The notes below the pieces were generated by a model, which saw nothing but the letters and a program-made list of their open reading frames with translations, did not search any database and was not told the DNA's origin. From positions 1 through 15,058 of the forward strand of contig JAEOTD010000030.1 of NCBI GenBank assembly GCA_016839995.1: 15,058 bases of DNA. Direction: 5' to 3'. The DNA comes from Candidatus Hermodarchaeota archaeon (GTDB lineage Archaea > Asgardarchaeota > Hermodarchaeia > Hermodarchaeales > Hermodarchaeaceae). This document shows positions 13,788 to 15,058 of this stretch, piece by piece (positions within the stretch are counted from its first letter, which is position 1; each line of letters opens with the position of its first letter). The position numbers were made by a program, and so were the translations under genes.

Positions 13788-15008
13788 TTATGGAGAATTA
13801 AACTGGCTTGCGGGACTCTTACCTAAGGCAATGAGAACATCACGTACAACCTGAATGTCTTTCAAATAGACAAATTCATTGTGGTTATGATAATTGGTTT
13901 CATGCCGAATTGTTCCAAAACAGACAACTGGAATTCCAGCTTGTGCCAGATGCGCTCCATCATTACCACCCAGATCTGCAGCGAGGGGTAGGGGCTGACC
14001 AACCACTTCTTTCGCTAGTGAAGAAAAGTGATTGACAAAGGGGTGCTTCACATCAGTGAAATAACCGTCGACGTTATTGAGAATCTCAAAATCACTAATT
14101 GTGGTGCTCTCCTTGTTTGCTAAGTTGGTGATATGGGAACGTAGGTCGGCTTCAGCTTGTTTTGCATCTTCTTCAGGAATCATTCGCCGATCGAACCGTA
14201 CTTCACATTCACCGGGAATGACGTTTTCCTTTTCCCCTGCATGCATCATGGTTACAGTGAAGCGTCCGTGAACCTTTGAATGGGGAGCTTCAGGAGGGGC
14301 GCTTAGTTTACTGCGAATTTTTGAAACTTTTGAATGGTAATGTTTGATTTTTTCTACAAATCCAGTTGCTCGATAAATTGCATTATCAGCTTGTTCAGGA
14401 TAACCACTATGGCCCCCTTCCCCTTTGACAGTGAAGCGACCCCATAAAGCACCGCTTGCACCGATGCTAATGTAGTTGGGTGCGCTATCAATGACCACCC
14501 CCGCGTTACCCCGTATGCCGATATCATCAAAGAGATAGCCGATTCCCGCACGACCTCCAATTTCTTCATCGACAGTGACAAGTAATTTGATGTTGACCTC
14601 AGGCTCACCTTTAGCTAATTCTCCCATGGCACTCATTGCAGCGACTATGTTTGATTTATCATCAGCAGCTCCACGCCCAAAGGCGCGATCACTTACCACC
14701 CGTAATCGAAAAGGTGGTGTCTTCCACTTCGATTCATCAGCAGGAACCACATCCAGATGAGTGACCAAGAGTAGATTGACACCCGAAGTGCCCTCTAAAG
14801 AAACGATTACATTAGGTCTTGATTCACCATCAATGGTAACATCACGTCCATCTAAGACTTCGGTACCGAGTCCCAGTTGCTGAGCAGTCAGCCGGATCAT
14901 TTCTGAGCACTCAGCGTATCCCATTCGGCTATCGCTGGTTACTGTAGTATTGATTTCAACAAGCTTTCGTAACAAATTAAGTTCAAATGCAAGTTCTTCT
15001 TCAGCCAT
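13788..15008 (-). CDS. M20-family zinc metallopeptidase / deacylase (ArgE/DapE/ACY1-like)
   Basis: The 406-residue protein has the complete dinuclear zinc site of M20 enzymes. H84 and D86 lie in THLDVVP, D116 in GRGAADDK, E148/E149 in VDEEIGG, D174 in VVIDSAP and H374 in the HNHNE motif. H200 in GEGGHSG, in the lid/dimerisation domain, also matches. Such enzymes remove acyl groups from amino acids (ArgE, ACY1), cleave succinyl-diaminopimelate (DapE) or act on dipeptides; the sequence alone does not pick one. It is a cytoplasmic protein with no signal peptide. A GGAGGT (complement of 15019-15024) lies 10 bases before the ATG. The gene precedes top6B on the same strand with a 236-base gap, and no functional link to topoisomerase is evident. 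Any upstream gene lies outside the window. Confidence 0.93.
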   Translation of the reverse strand: MAEEELAFELNLLRKLVEINTTVTSDSRMGYAECSEMIRLTAQQLGLGTEVLDGRDVTIDGESRPNVIVSLEGTSGVNLLLVTHLDVVPADESKWKTPPFRLRVVSDRAFGRGAADDKSNIVAAMSAMGELAKGEPEVNIKLLVTVDEEIGGRAGIGYLFDDIGIRGNAGVVIDSAPNYISIGASGALWGRFTVKGEGGHSGYPEQADNAIYRATGFVEKIKHYHSKVSKIRSKLSAPPEAPHSKVHGRFTVTMMHAGEKENVIPGECEVRFDRRMIPEEDAKQAEADLRSHITNLANKESTTISDFEILNNVDGYFTDVKHPFVNHFSSLAKEVVGQPLPLAADLGGNDGAHLAQAGIPVVCFGTIRHETNYHNHNEFVYLKDIQVVRDVLIALGKSPASQFNSP

Positions 15009-15058
15009 GACCTGCCTTACCTCCAGAGGTTAATGCTTGTGTGGAATCGGTAAAAGCC

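Overview
The window looks like archaeal chromosomal DNA, most likely from an Asgard archaeon. It carries both subunits of DNA topoisomerase VI, a SurE-type phosphatase, a 6-phospho-3-hexuloisomerase-like SIS protein and a eukaryote-style Rab/Ras-family small GTPase. Several genes have AT-rich TATA-like boxes 25-50 bases upstream, GGTGA or GGAG ribosome-binding sites and TTG/GTG starts. The Asgard assignment is an inference from this mix; no rRNA, tRNA or other phylogenetic marker is present to settle it. There are no mobile elements, CRISPR arrays or RNA genes.

Layout. The left edge holds the start of a leftward gene (180 to 1) that runs out of the window. A 273-base divergent promoter region separates it from the small GTPase (454-1029). 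The GTPase meets a leftward coiled-coil/HD-domain protein (2612 to 1026) tail to tail, and one CTAG supplies both stop codons. Divergent from the HD gene is a multi-spanning membrane protein with a C-terminal zinc ribbon (2751-3800). It again meets a leftward gene with overlapping stops: a RecA-fold-like protein lacking a recognisable P-loop (4420 to 3797). Divergent from that are surE (4532-5335) and a rightward series of five genes: the SIS isomerase, an unrecognised soluble protein, an ECF-transporter S-component-like membrane protein, a membrane protein with a bacterial PH-like tail, and a 670-residue regulator with two winged-helix regions. A long imperfect hairpin followed by a T-run lies before the regulator.

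The right third is leftward: an M20 metallopeptidase (15008 to 13788), a 236-base gap with a 12-base perfect palindrome, and the top6B-top6A operon with a 4-base ATGA overlap. Top6B carries an extra stretch of about 70 residues inside its ATPase domain.

How they may work together. Only top6B/top6A is a clear functional unit. The rest is a mosaic of short transcription units. The GTPase/HD pair and the membrane/RecA-like pair repeat the same tail-to-tail design with shared stop bases. The unrecognised gene and the ECF-like gene are close enough (23 bases) to be cotranscribed. I see no convincing multi-gene undescribed system. The most unusual items are the P-loop-less RecA-like protein, the tandem winged-helix regulator with an unknown N-terminal half, and the Top6B insertion.
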